A DNA stretch of 64,000 nt from Larix kaempferi (Eukaryota; Streptophyta; Pinopsida; Pinales; Pinaceae): assembly GCA_027924585.1 (NCBI GenBank), contig BSBM01000125.1:4159001-4223000 (forward strand), written 5' to 3'. Within the stretch, counting starts at the first letter, position 1. The number at the start of each line of letters is the position of its first letter. Below are positions 1-12,654 of this stretch, piece by piece. A program made the translations under genes and the position numbers. Under the pieces are notes generated by a model. It was not told the origin of the DNA. It ran no database searches and saw nothing but the letters and a program-made list of their open reading frames with translations.

Positions 1-2215
1 TAATGGGTATTAGGTCCTTTCCAATGCTTCAATATTTGTTTTTTGGACCCCATTCCCAATTTTGTGGGTCGAATTGCGTCAACGCACCCTGTCTTTGCAT
101 ACAGGGTGTTAGCAATGCGCTTTTCCCATAGGGAAAGTGCGTCACTACTGAGTGACGCGTCACTACTGAGTGACGCGTCACTACTGAGTGACGCGCTTCC
201 TGAAAGGGGGAAGTACATCCCCCAGGGGATTACATTTTCCCCTTTGGAATGAGCCCCAAAATCCCAAAATCTTGTATGAAAAGTAAAATTTCGACCATCA
301 AAACAAAGAGGATGAGATCTAGGATTACCTGGAACTGACACGAGGCAGAATGATTGACCAAGGCTCCCACAATCATCGCCGAGAGATTGATCTCCAAATA
401 GGTTTTTCCTCACTATTTAACTTGATAAAAATAAAATGGTAAAGAATTTTTACTATGCACCCTTTTTATATAAAAACGGAATATTCCTTTTTCAATTTTT
501 GTTATTTCTTGGGTTTTTTACTGTAGTTGATTTCATTTTTATGTTTTAAAACCTTATGACGGATCCTAACTTGGTTCCTGGAGATTGTAGATAGAGGAAA
601 GTGGTGTTTTGACTATGTTGGTAACCATCATTGAATTTTTCATACTCCTTGTCAAGTGTGAAAAAATCTTTGAGCATTTTTTACACCATTATCACGCTAA
701 TTAAAACTAACCATTAAAGGTATCGAACCGAGTATTTGTTCCTTCTCGTGCTAGTAAATACAGGAGAATAAGTCACTGAGTCACATTTTATCTCTTTTTC
801 GGGCTCATAAAACTCCCACGAAAAAGGAACCCCTTGGAGTTCTTCTTTAAGCTCTTTTCAGACTCCCTAAATAAGAAAAGATCGCCAAATGAACTTGATT
901 CTTTCATGCTTGTAAAATTATTTGAAAGATCGTCTTTCTGGTGATAATTCACTGCTTTTTCGGACCATCGAGACTATTTATGAAAAAGGAGCACTCTATT
1001 TAATATTACTATAAGAGTTCTCTCAAATATGGTTTTATCCTTTTTTCGGTTGAGGAGACTAAAATTTACGAAACAGTACTCATCCGAGTCTTCTTTAATC
1101 CTTTCAGAGTCTCTAAACATGAAATGATACCGAGTTTACCCTCTTTGGACTCGTTAAAATCTGACATTGAAGGGCCCTTTTAGGGATGAACCCATCCTAT
1201 CTTAGGTTCATTAAACATGTGAGATTGGATTCTTCCTAAGGATGAGCTATACTGAGCATCTATTACCCTCCTCAAGCTCGTTAATAAACAAAGAGGTACT
1301 CATGAATCATGATGCGGAATAAGGAAAGAGTTTGCATTTACTTGTAGTAATGGAAGTATGTAGTCACTCTTGAACACGACAGTGATTTGCATTTCATTCG
1401 AACCGCTTGGATAATCTGCTTGTATTTGAGTCTCACCAATTCCTTGAGTCATTTTACTCCTTTAAGTCATCCAAAGAATGCATCGATCATTAGTTGCATT
1501 AGGTATCAGTGTCGATATCGTCATGTCAATGATGGCAAGTCATGCCATTCCATGTTCAATAGAAGTCTATCGATCAATTCAATATCTGCAGTCATTATAC
1601 CTTCCATTGTGTTAGTGACCCCTGATTTAGTCTCAAACATCACTCTACAGTCCGATCTACTACAAACATCTTTGATCTTGTTTCTTGTCGATGATGAGGG
1701 AAACATCATGGTCCTCCTTCGATGGGTTTGTCCTTGTCGAATTCAACACATCATCCAAGGATTGAACTTAGAAACCAGTCAATTACCTTGGGCCTGCATG
1801 CCTTAATGGTAGGTTACATCTCTTTCAACAGTAAGTTCACATCATTGACTTCTGATTGGAATATTCCACCGAATGTTCGACCTCAACTCATCGATTCACA
1901 TTCGGCGGTATGTACTATGATACATTGGGGATCAATGACATCAATGATGATTTCTCTCATATTTGTTAACGGTTTACATCAATGAATGGTAATAAATTGG
2001 TTTCTACCATGTTCGACTTCAAAACATTGTAATCACATGGTTAGATTCGTATCATTGCGGGTTTGGCTTGAAGACCCTAGGTTAACTTATATATCTTACC
2101 AATGCTACAATGGAAATTTTTTAAGTCATGTCACACATATCCACTCTTGTATCAGTCGTGGATGTGTAATTATCTCATCATGGATCTACGATTGTGTCTA
2201 GTAGCCATGATATTG
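1..2215 (+). mobile_element. Type-A long LTR-like sequence, left part
   Basis: This stretch reappears in inverted orientation at about 59.36-61.53 kb, with conserved blocks throughout (for example the segments around 430-600 and 700-1150). It is broken at 2215/2220 by a 9.2-kb insertion and resumes at 11448. The rejoined sequence is about 3.4 kb and is followed on the same strand by Gypsy gag-pol coding, which is why I read it as an LTR. The true LTR start should lie a few tens of bases left of the window, judging from the inverted copy. Short reading frames within it are not convincing genes. Confidence 0.7.
141..194. repeat. Three perfect 18-bp self-complementary repeats
   Basis: Three identical copies of GTCACTACTGAGTGACGC lie head to tail. 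Each repeat is itself an inverted repeat (GCGTCAC / GTGACGC arms around a short loop), so the block could fold as three small hairpins. Just upstream is another palindrome, TTTCCCATAGGGAAA. The inverted LTR copy near 61.37-61.42 kb has related but non-tandem sequence. Confidence 0.9.
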
Positions 2216-2970
2216 TCTAGTGTAATGTCTCTTTTTAATAATTTTGTTAAAATGGCAAATTTTTCACTCTTTTCCCTGGTTCGACCTTTGACTAGTTTTG
2301 ATGTCTAGGTCTCCAATTTGCTCCAAATGCTCCCAAATATTTTTAGAAGGTATATGAATGATATTAAGACTTGAATATTATGTTCAAGGATGATATATTA
2401 CCTTTATATTACTTTAGCAAATCCTCTTTTAATTCTATCTAAAGTAGGGAGTTTGACTAGCAATTCCTCTTTGACTAGTATTGGTCTATTGGTCTCCAAA
2501 TGACCCCAAATGATTGTATAATAGGTATGAATGTATTTGATAGGTATTAATACATATAGAAAAGGCTCATTGATACTTAAAACCCTTAAAACACTTCTTC
2601 ACATTCATTTACAATCCGGACAAAGTAGGGAATATTACTAGTAATTTCAAGCTTCAAACCCCCAATGGTAGATGGCTCTACATAGCTCCAAATGCTCTCA
2701 AATTGTACCAGTAGATGTATGAATGATGTTAATACATAAATTTTTTTTTTATAGGTTTCTTTTAACCATCAAAGACTTCTGCAACTCACTTTGGAAATCT
2801 GATCAATGTATGGAGTTTTACTAGTAAAATTGTGGGTCAAATCCCCTAGGGGTAGATGATGAAAATGACTTTCCAAATGCACTCAATACAACTCGAAATT
2901 TTGAATGGAATCAGGGGACATATAAAGGAAATAAACATGAACTCATATGCATCACCATTCAACTTTTAAT

Positions 2971-3579
2971 TGTTGATGTATATGTAACTTCGGAATGTAT
3001 TTCATCAGTCTATTATATATATATTTATTGTACCCTTATAAGAGATGTGTTATTCCTCTATAAGGAAGTGTCGTCATGTGGATTGACAAGTGTCGCAAGT
3101 GTGTGTACTTGTCGATGGGTTATTAGACCACCTTATGGGGGTCGGCCCTAATTAATATATAATATAATGTGGATGTACTCAAGTAGACAAGTCGGCCCCA
3201 GTAGGTCACTGGGCAAAAAGGTGAGTATAAATAGAGATAGGAGATCTCTATTTTACTCACTCGGAAAAGTATCTATCTCTCTCTCTGAAAAGTAGCGCAC
3301 TAGTGAGGAGGAGGAGGATCATCTGCTAGGAGACTATCTCGGTGTTATTTGGTTGTATTTTGGTTGAGCCATTGCTCTCTCTATCTCTGAGGAAGTTGTG
3401 GGGTTTTTCACCTTAGGGTTTTCCCCACGGAAACTCTGTGTCTCTTGTCTCTATGCTTTTGATTCTTGTGATGCTTGTGATGCTTGTCATATTATGATTG
3501 TCATGCATTGATATACTGTAGATGTTATTCTCTCAGCAAAGATCCTATAGTATTGTGATTTAATACTGAAAATTTAACA
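2971..3579 (+). mobile_element. 609-bp solo LTR nested in an LTR
   Basis: Begins TGTTGATGTA and ends AATTTAACA, flanked by TTAAT at 2966-2970 and 3580-3584. The undisturbed site is visible in the sister LTR near 9985. A TATA element at 3226-3234 sets the orientation. No internal region is present, so it is a solo LTR left by LTR-LTR recombination. Confidence 0.95.
3226..3234 (+). promoter_or_regulatory. TATA box of the solo LTR
   Basis: TATAAATAG lies about 255 bp into the 609-bp LTR and is followed within 20-60 bp by a CT-rich stretch (TCTATCTCTCTCTC). This is the usual arrangement for an LTR core promoter. Activity is unknown. Confidence 0.6.
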
Positions 3580-5044
3580 TTAATGTCTGCTATAACTCCC
3601 TTAAATCAGATGCAAGAAGACTAGTTTCGACCTTGGGGGAAATAACATTAAATCTTCTTCAAATGAAATAAAACTGAGCAATATGGATCCAAATGCTTAA
3701 GTGATGAACATGAAACTTGTAATACTCATCAATGGAATTCCATACATCATAAATATATCAGATAAACATTCTTCCATTCGAAATAATCATCATTACATTG
3801 GCATACATCAATCTAGTGAGGGAATGGTCATTGTTTGCTCATTAATAATCAATTTTACATATAACCACTTGGTATTTCAACCTGAAACTTTTTGAATATG
3901 AATAAAAGAGTATATTAATCATATTACAACATAAATGGATCATATGAAGCTCTCCCAAAGAGTACAAGAGATCACCAAAAATGCCCTCCCTCAAGGATCA
4001 AGAATATGCCATGAAAACGGGAAATGGTTGAAGGAGTGAGCTGCACTAGAAGAAACCATGAGCTGCCCTGTAGCTTACACCTAAAAATAAATACTCCATT
4101 AAATTTCCAAATGAAATGTCTGAATGGACTTTCCAATTACCAACTTGGATGGGAATCTTTCACCCTTGAAATTGGCTAAGGCAAGAAACTAGTCATCCAC
4201 TAGCTCTCGCTCTTCACAAATGCAATTGCAAATTTCTCAAATGATAAAAAGTTGCCTTCATTATTTTTTCTTGACATTTATAAAGTTTCCAATCTCTCTA
4301 TGGGTCGAATTCCTTCCAATATATACATTCCAACTCAAGTTCGGAAGAGATTTCAAAGAATGCCACTTGTACAACAATTCCTAGTCTCCCACTTCCACCA
4401 AATCACATGTGGAAGTATCTTAGCTGCCCTAACTCCCTTGAGCGCCCTATTGGAGGCTATTTTTAGCCATGACATGTCACAAATGTCATTATTCATCCCT
4501 CAGGTCTGATTTGTGTCATAGGTGTCATAGCATTTTCATCATTGTTGTCATAGAGCTAGGGAATCTAGCCCAAGTGTCTCACTAGCTCCAAATTGCCTCT
4601 TCCTCTTCCATGGGAGTTATTCTTCCACTCCAATTCGACCTTACATGACTCATGACAAGTATATTGACCTTCTAAGTCACCCCAAGAACATTTGTCTTCT
4701 TATGGATTCGAAATGGCGAGAGTAGGATGCCATGTGGCATGGCAAATCTAGCTTGTGTGGGTCCCACATCCTCCATGTGTCTTCATGATCAATTACCACT
4801 TTGATTTTCCCTTGTATTTGTTTATTTATCTTATTTATTAAATATTTATGCCATTCTAATGTGAAAACGTCATTTATTATCTTCCTTATTTCAAATCCCA
4901 AAGCTTCCACCCTCCACCTAGGAAACTAGTAATTTTCCTCCTAGGCAATATTTTGACCCTTACCATCAATTTGACAAACTCTCATGAATATGGTCATTGG
5001 GATTAGGACATTGTGACCCAATGCCAAGTTTGGGACATGAAAAA

Positions 5045-5056
5045 TCCTCCCTTCCC
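5045..5056 (-). other. Polypurine tract of the minus-strand element
   Basis: The minus strand reads GGGAAGGGAGGA two bases from the LTR edge at 5042. That is where plus-strand DNA priming starts in an LTR retrotransposon, and it confirms minus orientation. Confidence 0.8.
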
Positions 5057-5221
5057 AATATTGTTTGTCCTCAAGCAATTTCAAACATGGGTGTTGAAGA
5101 ACTTGCTTTCTGTATAATTCTTTGAGGTTTCCACTGAGTTTCCCAACTTTGAGTCTTCAAGATTCCATGAGGATTTTAGAGAGGAACCACCATGCTTGCT
5201 GCTGCACTACTTTGATAAAAA

Positions 5222-5961
5222 TCACTTTATTAAGTTGTAAATCCATCTCCCGTACTTCTTGTTTCCCAAAAAAATTTGAAACCAATGAAACAAATATTGC
5301 GTGTATTGCACCCCAACAATTAAGAGTGTTGTCCAACCCATACCATCAAATAAGAGGATTCCTGGATCCCATTTTATTGTATGCATTCTTCCAAAAATCA
5401 TGAGTAAAAAATATATGTCATAAAAGTACATAACAACATAATGAAAATGTACATCAAGAAGATGCTTCATCAAAGAGTCATGAAAGTGCTTATACCTCCA
5501 AGCAAGTAGACCACCATTTTCCAAGTGCATACAAGCATCAAGTAACCAATCAAATCTGCTCCAATGACATAGGTGAGGATTCCATGTCATATAATGCTGC
5601 TCCAAAAGGATGTGATATGCATCAAAATATTCATCCATGTATTCTTTCATCCAAGAAGTGGATGAGGAATCTCCACTAAAATCTGAACCAAATGATGAGC
5701 AAAAAAACTAAGGAGACTTCAAATGATTCAAAGAAGTCTCACCTATACATCCATGAATTGAGAATCATAAAGATATAACAAAGAATGTGGTTTCCAAAAG
5801 AAATGATATCCAATCATAAATATATTCACCCAAGTGTTGGATGAGGTTCCTCCAACATCAAATGAACCAAGTGTTGAGCAAGGAAAACTGTGAGTCTTCA
5901 AGTGACTCAAATGCATATCATAGGTGCATCCATGTAGATGTGCATCATCATAAAGTAACAA
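5222..5961 (-). pseudogene. Downstream coding remnant of the non-autonomous LTR element
   Basis: Two open stretches are visible: 5961-5743 and 5650-5222 (142 codons, rich in Trp, His, Tyr and Met). The first is the direct in-frame continuation of the acidic frame at 9167-7443 once the solo LTR at 5993-7447 and its target duplication are removed; it ends at a TAG at 5743. The second is in a different frame, so a frameshift or a second ORF separates them. The DNA at about 5640-5740 resembles that at 5820-5960, suggesting an old internal duplication. I do not recognise a domain, and no zinc knuckle or catalytic motif is visible. Confidence 0.45.
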
Positions 5962-5992
5962 AGTATGCTACTGCAAATGTGAATAAGAATGT

Positions 5993-7447
5993 TGTAATAC
6001 CCCCAATTCGACCCTTAGGATATATGAGTCTTTAATGTAAATAAGTGTACATGTGATGTATGTTTTCCTAGCGTGGAGCTCAAGGCCAAGGCCCCCACTA
6101 GTGAAAGCCGAATTTATTTAAAGGGGCAAGTATTTGATATTTTGATACCATGTGCTCTTAAGCCATGGAAATTGTAATAGGATGTAAATAAACATCAGGC
6201 AATATAAAATGTCCAAAGCTGGCTACGGAGGCAACGAATGAGAAGGGGCCACGTGTATCCACTAGGGAGTGGTGAGGGGGCTATGGGAGTGACCCATAGG
6301 TTGCCATTTGTCATTATGTGAACCCATTGACTTCCTTAGGTGACATTAATGCCAATTGTAAGGAAGTGGTTGAGATTTCAGCACATGACTTTGATGGGGT
6401 ATGGGAAGCCCTGAAATTCGTAATGGGAAGGTATGGGCTCTTTTGACTTGTCCCACAAGTCACTCTACATCTTGGGGGTTGCTCCATCCTTATCCCCATT
6501 CCATTGTGGAAGTATGGGACATCTTCCTCCACCCAAAAACGAGCTCCCAACAGTGAGAAAACCAGAAATCGCGACTGTGAGAGAACCCACGTTTTTGGAA
6601 GCCAAAAACGTCCCGATTTGGTATTGGACAGAGAAATCCAATGGGGGATCCATTGGTAGGAACCTTGGGGCGAATTTGGGAGCAATAGCTACCCCAAAAG
6701 CCATGGGAAAACCCAGTTTTAATGGCCCAGAAAATCAGTGACGGATTTGGGTTGTTTGTGACAGAGTTGTGAGAAATCCAGTTGTGGATGTATGAGCAGA
6801 GGATGGGATTGCTGAGTCTAGATTGAAGAGTATGTGGCTCTGGGATTGAGCTTAGTGGACTAGCATCCCCCTCCATCTCCTATTTACATGCTTGAGAAAC
6901 CCAACCATGTGTTGGCTTAGCATGGCTGTTTGAGTGAAAACCCTGACTGTGAGTGAGCCATCTAGTTCCTCCTTAGTGGATACACAGCCCAGCTCGGGGG
7001 TGATCTCTTAGCTGAAAGAATACAGGCTGGACAGAGATCTATGGTTGGGTGGAATGTTTCTCTCACGTAGCCAGTCGTTGGACATCATCTTCTCAAGATA
7101 AGTGTTCTGTGTATTATAAATTATTCCTTTTTGCATTCTGCAATATGTTAAATTGCCCATGTTTAATGAAATGAATTAATATAGAATCCATGCATGGCAT
7201 ACGAATGAGATTGGGTCTCTGTATGTTGAATCATTCCTTGCTGTGATTGATATGATTGCAATTACTGTCTATTTGAGTGCTTGTTAGCATGTTCATTCTA
7301 CTGTGTTTATATTGGAACGAATCTGCATATAGAAGTTTTAAAATGTTAGTCATTTATGTGCAAAAATTATTGGGGCTAAATTTACAAAAGCCCGGTATGT
7401 TGTTAATGTCTCCTTCCCTGTTGTTCTAAGGAGAAGGGGACGTTACA
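5993..7447. mobile_element. 1455-bp solo LTR
   Basis: Begins TGTAATACCCCC and ends GGGGACGTTACA, an imperfect terminal inverted repeat, with AATGT at 5988-5992 and 7448-7452. It cuts the acidic reading frame of the host element, and excision in silico restores that frame. No coding interior is present. Open frames inside it (for example near 6433-6876 on both strands) look like chance. Confidence 0.95.
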
Positions 7448-9167
7448 AATGTGATCCAACCATGTCATCATAAAAGGTAGATATAGGAGTTCCATACTCC
7501 TCATGTGGCACCATAAAAAAGAACCCTTTCACCCATACTTCATTGTGACTGATGCTGCAAAACATGGAATTGTAGGATGTAGGAGAATGAACTAACTTAC
7601 CCAAATGATAAAAAAGTGCAGAAGTTTCATCATGGGAAATATCCATATGGGTAGTATCATGCATCTCCTTCAAAAGTGTGAAACCTTTGTCATAGATTGG
7701 TTTCAATGTAGAGGAATCATGCTCTTCTTTAAAAATTGCATAACCTTCATCAAGAGACAATTCAAGTTCCTCTTCCACCACATCAAGTGTTTGGATCTCT
7801 TCTAGTTCATCTTAAAACACATCTAGCACATTCAAATTTCCACATTTTTCATGATACACCGTGTCATGAGAATCCTCCAAACAATCTACCATTTGACAAT
7901 CTGAAACATAGGAGGAAAAACAAGTATCTTGCAACTTTTCAAGAAGTTGCTCATTTTGAATTGTGAGCTTATGATTATCCTCATTATTCTTCAAGTATTC
8001 ATCATGTAACAATTCATTAAGCTCAAACAAATGGTTTCTATAAAAAATCAAAGACATGAAATTACCTTTGATGTGGCACATTTCTCTTTGAATCTTCTCC
8101 ATGTATTCAAGGAAGGATGTTTCCTCTAATGAAGTAGCTCTCCGAAAAGAATTTGACACCAATGCTTGAGTGTCATGGAGAATGTTGAGGGACTCTTGGA
8201 TCTTATTTTCATTCATCTTTAAGGACCCTTTAAGAAAATGAGGATCTTGCAAATGAACCTCCTCATCTTCTTCCTTCTTGCTTGGACCAACTTCATGAAG
8301 CTCAAGTGGTGATGGGGAAGTTGATCTTGTTTCTTCTTCAACTGCTACAAGGTCTTCATTTTCATGCTTAGGGGAATTTTGTCTTGCAGCAATATTGTCA
8401 AAATTGATCTCTATGTCACCAACATAGAGGTGTGAGCACCCATCAGTATGTACTCCTTCATAGTTCAAGCATCCATCAGTAGATTCTCCTTGATTCATGT
8501 CCAAAGTAGAACGTGTCTCGAATTGATCTTCAATATTTTCAATATAATATTCTTCATGCTCTTGTGATGTCTCTCCCTTTTGCTCCTTCAAGAAAGATGA
8601 TGCATTTTGAACCTTGTTTTCCTTAGTATCAATATATTTGGAAACTCTTTTTGAAGAATTCCCAAAAAGTATCCCCCAGATGGAAATACCTACATTCCCT
8701 GAAGCTTCATATTTTTCATTGCTCTTTTCACTCACACATATATGATTTTCTCTCCAAGGTATTTTACAAGAAAGGAATAAACCTTTATTCAATAACTCCA
8801 CATCTTCATTTTTGGGTCTATTTGCAAATAGCTACTCAGCATAGTATTCACAAGACATGGCATTTTGTGTATCTTCCCTCGAAGCAAGATATTCTTGATA
8901 TTTTTGATATTGTTAGGGCAAGGTTTTATATGTTGCTCTCCATATTTGTAACTCATTCATAGAAATATCCTTTGGTGGTGTGTCATACTCATATTTATCA
9001 TACATATGGTCATAATAGAAATCTGCATTCCTCCTGAAATTGTAAGAAGTGTTGCATGATGGAACCTCTTCCTCAACCCATTCACACTCTGCTTCGTATT
9101 GTTCATAAGCATCTGCATATTCCTCATAAGAATTGTACTAATAGGATTCATCATAATAGTAAGACAT
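7443..9167 (-). pseudogene. Acidic gag-like reading frame of the non-autonomous element
   Basis: A single minus-strand frame of 575 codons starts with ATG at 9167, about 50 bases past the primer binding site. It has only a few in-frame stops (codon 10, two around 8.82-8.91 kb, one at 7812). The N-terminus is Tyr/Asp/Glu-rich (begins MSYYYDESY). The middle is acidic, with helical segments such as ENEDLVAVEEE and NHKLTIQNEQLLEKL that could form a short coiled coil. The largest uninterrupted piece is 7812-8801 (329 residues). The position after the primer site is where gag lies, but there is no zinc knuckle and I cannot assign it to a gag family. It ends at the solo LTR and continues in frame at 5961. 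Confidence 0.6.
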
Positions 9168-9217
9168 GGATGCAAATTATTATTCAATGTATGAACCTAA
9201 TCCACAGTTGCAAGGAA

Positions 9218-9232
9218 CATGCTCTAATACCA
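9218..9232 (-). other. Primer binding site, methionine-initiator-tRNA type
   Basis: The minus strand reads TGGTATTAGAGCATG one base after the LTR end. It matches the common plant site TGGTATCAGAGC with one substitution in the first 12 bases. It marks this side as the 5' end of the element. Confidence 0.8.
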
Positions 9233-9233
9233 T

Positions 9234-11442
9234 TGTAATGTCCCTTTTTAATAATTTTGTTAAAATGGCAAATTTTTCACTTTTTTCCCTAGTTCGACCT
9301 TTGACTAGTTTTGATGTCTAGGTCTCCAATTTGCTCCAAATGATCCCAAATATTTTTAGAAGGTATATGACTGATATTAGGACTTGAATTTTATGTTCAG
9401 GGATTGTATGTGACCTTTGTATTACTTCTTCAAATCCTCTTTTAATTATGTCCAAAGTAGGGAGTTTGACTAGCAATTCCTCTTTGACTAGTATTGGTCT
9501 ATTGGTCTCCAAATGACCCCAAATGATTGTATAATGGGTATAAAGGTATTTGAGAGGTATTAATAAATATAAAAGAGGCTCATTGATACTTAAAAATCCT
9601 TAAAACACTTCTGCACATTCATTTACAATCCGGACAAAGTAGGAATATTACTAGTAATTTCGAGCTTCAAACCCCCAATGGTAGATGGATCTAAATAGCT
9701 CCAAATGCTCTCAAATTGTACCAGTAGGTGTTTGAATGATGTTAATACATAAAAATTGTGTTTATAGGTGTCTTTTAACCATCAAATGACTTCTGAAACT
9801 CACTTTGGAAATCTGATCAATGTATGGAGTTTTACTAGTAAAATTGTGGTTCAAATCCCCTAGGGGTAGATGATGAAGACGACTTTCCAAATGCACTCAA
9901 TCCAAATCGAAATTATGAATGGAATTAGGGTAAATATAAATTACATAAACATGAACTCATATGCATCACCATTCAACTTTTAATGTCTGCTATAACTCCC
10001 TTAAATCAGAGGCAAGAAGACTAGTTTCGACCTTGGGGGAAATAACATTAAATCTTCTTCAAATGAAATAAAACTGATCAAGATGGCTCCAAATGCTTAA
10101 GTGCTGAACATGAAAATTTTAATAATCATAAATGGAATTCAATACGTCATAAATATATCAGAGAAACATTCTTCCATTCAAAATCATCATCAATACATTG
10201 GCATACATCAATCTAGTGGGGGAATGGTCACTGTTTTCTCATTAATAATAAATTTTACATATAACCACTTGGTATTTAGACCTGAAAATTTATGAAGATG
10301 AATAATAGAGTATACTAATAATATTACAATATAAATGGATAATGATAAGCTCTCACAAAGAGTACAAGAGCTCACAAAAAACGCCCTCCCTAAAGGATCA
10401 AGAATATGCCATGAAAACTGGAAATGGTTGAAGGAGTGAGCTGCACTAGAAGAAACCATGAGATGACCTATAGCTTACACCTAAAAATAAATACTCCATT
10501 AAATATCCAAATGAAAGGTCTGAGTGACCTTTCCAATTGCCAACTTTGATGAGAATCTTTCACCCTCAAAATTGACTAAGGCAAGAAACTAGTCATCCAC
10601 TAGCTCTCCCTCTTCACAAGTGCAATTGCAAATTTCTCAAATGATCAAAAGCTGCCTTCATTATTTGTTCTTGATGTTTATAAATTTTCCAAGCTATCTA
10701 TGGGTCAAATTCCTTCCAAGATATGCATTCCAACTCAAGTTCGGAAGAGATTCCAAAGAATGCCACTTGTACAACAATTCCTAGTCTCCCACTTCCACCA
10801 AATCACATATGGAAGCATCTTAGCTGCCCTAACTCCCTTGAGCGCCCTCTTGGAGGCAATTTTTAGCCCCGACATGTCATAAATGTCATATGTCAGCCTT
10901 TAGGTATGATTTGTGTCATAGGTGTCATAGCATCTTCATCATTGTTGTCATAGAGCTAGGGAATCTAGCCCAAGTGTCTTACTAGCTCCAAATTGCCTCT
11001 TCCTCTTCCATGGGAGTTATTCTTCCTCTCCAATTCGACCTCACATGACTCATGGCAAGTATATTGAACTTCTAACTCACCCTAATGACATTTTTCTTCC
11101 TATGGATTCGAAATATCAAGAGTAGGATGCCATGTGGCATGGAAAATCTAGCCTGTGTGGGTCCCACATCCTCCATGTGTGTTCATGATCAATTGCCACT
11201 TTGATTTTCCCTTGTTTTTATTTATTTATCATATTTATTAAATATTTATGCTATTCTAATGTGAAAACATCATTTATTATCTTCCTTATTTCAAATCCCA
11301 AAGCTTCCACCCTCCACCTAGGAAACTAGTAATTTTCCTCCTAGGCAATATTTTGACCCTTAACATCAATTTGACAAATTCGCATGAATATGGTCATTGG
11401 GATTAGGCCATTGTGACCCAATGCCAAATTTGGGACATGACA
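9234..11442 (-). repeat. LTR (5' LTR in element orientation), 2209 bp
   Basis: Intact partner of 2221-5042. It contains the empty site for the 609-bp solo LTR, which shows that the nested insertion came after this element integrated. Confidence 0.9.
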
Positions 11443-11447
11443 TCTAG

Positions 11448-12616
11448 TCAGTCAATACTACCATGGATCTACAATGTATTGGTCGATAGCCATGTTATGA
11501 GTCATTTGAGACATATATCTTAGAGTCTGTTGTACTGCATGAGTCTTTGTTCATCACTCCAACCGATGGTCCTTGCCTCTAACTATTATATTTCAAAGCA
11601 TATCACCTACCCTATTTCGCTAGCTTCATGCTTTGGGGGGCATTTTGTTACAAAAAAATCTCATCATCATGAGTTATGTGTCCTCTATTTTCCCTAATTC
11701 CTAAAGCACCTAGGCCAAATGATTGAAAGGATATTTTTTATTGTTCCTTTTACCTATTTTTTTCACCCCGACGTGCCTTGCTCTTTAACAAGGTGTGTTA
11801 GACCTTTGGTGAATTGCTCTGCACATTGACAGAGTGTGTCAGTTACGCTAGTTTCCTTTGCACAAGATGCATCACCCTTCAAAGACATGGGTTGTCTGTG
11901 TGCAAAGTGCGGTGCTATACTTAGTTTAAAAGGAGAAAGAGAAGCTTCGAGCGGCTTCTAGAATCCTTGGTTACGTGGGGGATTATCCCTATGAACTAGA
12001 AAAGGTAGAATTTGGTTCCCTTATCTTTTGGGATGATCCCTTGAGATTCTCCCACAAAAACTCACCCTCTCCTATCCTTTTAGGCTTATAAATACAAACC
12101 CCCTCTCCATGATTAGGGAGGAGGAAGATAGAGCACTTAAATGTTGGTGAAATTCTGCTAGAATTGCTTCCCTTTCATCCATCAAGAGGAAAAAGCTTGG
12201 ATCTTTGAGGCTAGGATCACTTGGAAGGAGTTACCATGTCAAGGCTCGGTTGTAACCTCTCTCTATGTACTTATTTTAATTACATTAATGAAGATTCTTT
12301 CCATAAAAATCTTGTTATTATAAGATCTTTAGAATTGGATTCTTTGACTGCTAGTTTAGATTGATCTATGTTTATATGCTATTAGTACTTGCTTTTTTCC
12401 ACTCGTTTTACATGGTTTTGCAGCCAAAGATCTGAAGACCAAGAGCTACATCAAGCAAAGAGATAGTACTGCGATCATAAGGTGAGTTATCTTTTGACAT
12501 CCTTTGCAATTTTATCAATCTAGGAAAGTAATTTGTATTGTGTACTTATTTTTTTTATAGATCCGAACCATTCGGATTAGGGAGATTGGTTAGTGTCTGC
12601 ACTGATGGATTGTCCA
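11448..12616 (+). mobile_element. Type-A long LTR-like sequence, right part
   Basis: Continues the sequence interrupted at 2215. It matches the minus strand of 58.18-59.36 kb, including the last stretch ending GATTGTCCA near 12608-12616 (TGATTGTCCA on the minus strand near 58.19 kb), where the two copies diverge. A TATA element at 12087-12095 and the downstream Gypsy coding fit an LTR with R-U5 in this part. No primer binding site is clear after 12616. Confidence 0.7.
12087..12095 (+). promoter_or_regulatory. TATA box of the type-A LTR
   Basis: TATAAATAC followed by a C-rich stretch. The inverted copy has a related TATATATA at the matching place near 58.70 kb. Confidence 0.5.
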
Positions 12617-12654
12617 CAAAGAGCAGAAGTTGAGACAATGGAAGGATCAAACTA

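Larger units (their letters stand above)
2221..5042 (-). repeat. LTR (3' LTR in element orientation), split by a solo LTR
   Basis: Direct repeat of 9234-11442. It is 2208 bp when the 614 bp of nested LTR plus target duplication at 2971-3584 is removed, one base different from its partner. The inner terminal TG has decayed to TT. A third, more divergent relative is the solo LTR at 52663-54647. Confidence 0.9.
2216..11447 (-). mobile_element. Non-autonomous LTR retrotransposon with TCTAG target duplication
   Basis: Element proper is 2221-11442, bounded by TCTAG at 2216-2220 and 11443-11447. Removing it restores the type-A LTR. The two LTRs are 2208 and 2209 bp once a nested insertion is discounted. 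Orientation is minus: a methionine-tRNA-like primer site follows the LTR at 9232-9218, and a polypurine tract (GGGAAGGGAGGA on the minus strand, 5045-5056) precedes the other LTR. The interior has one long broken acidic reading frame and no recognisable protease, RT or integrase, so it must have moved using enzymes of another element. Termini are TGTCATGTCCC...GGGACATTACA. Confidence 0.9.

Noticed and set aside
1387-2308. Series of 60-140-codon frames, with a similar frame in the inverted copy at 59.76-60.19 kb
   Set aside because: The similarity follows from the two copies of the type-A LTR. Frames shift between copies and no domain is visible.
6314-6876. Overlapping open frames of 79-128 codons on both strands
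   Set aside because: They lie wholly within the 1455-bp solo LTR, overlap one another in several frames, and show no domain.
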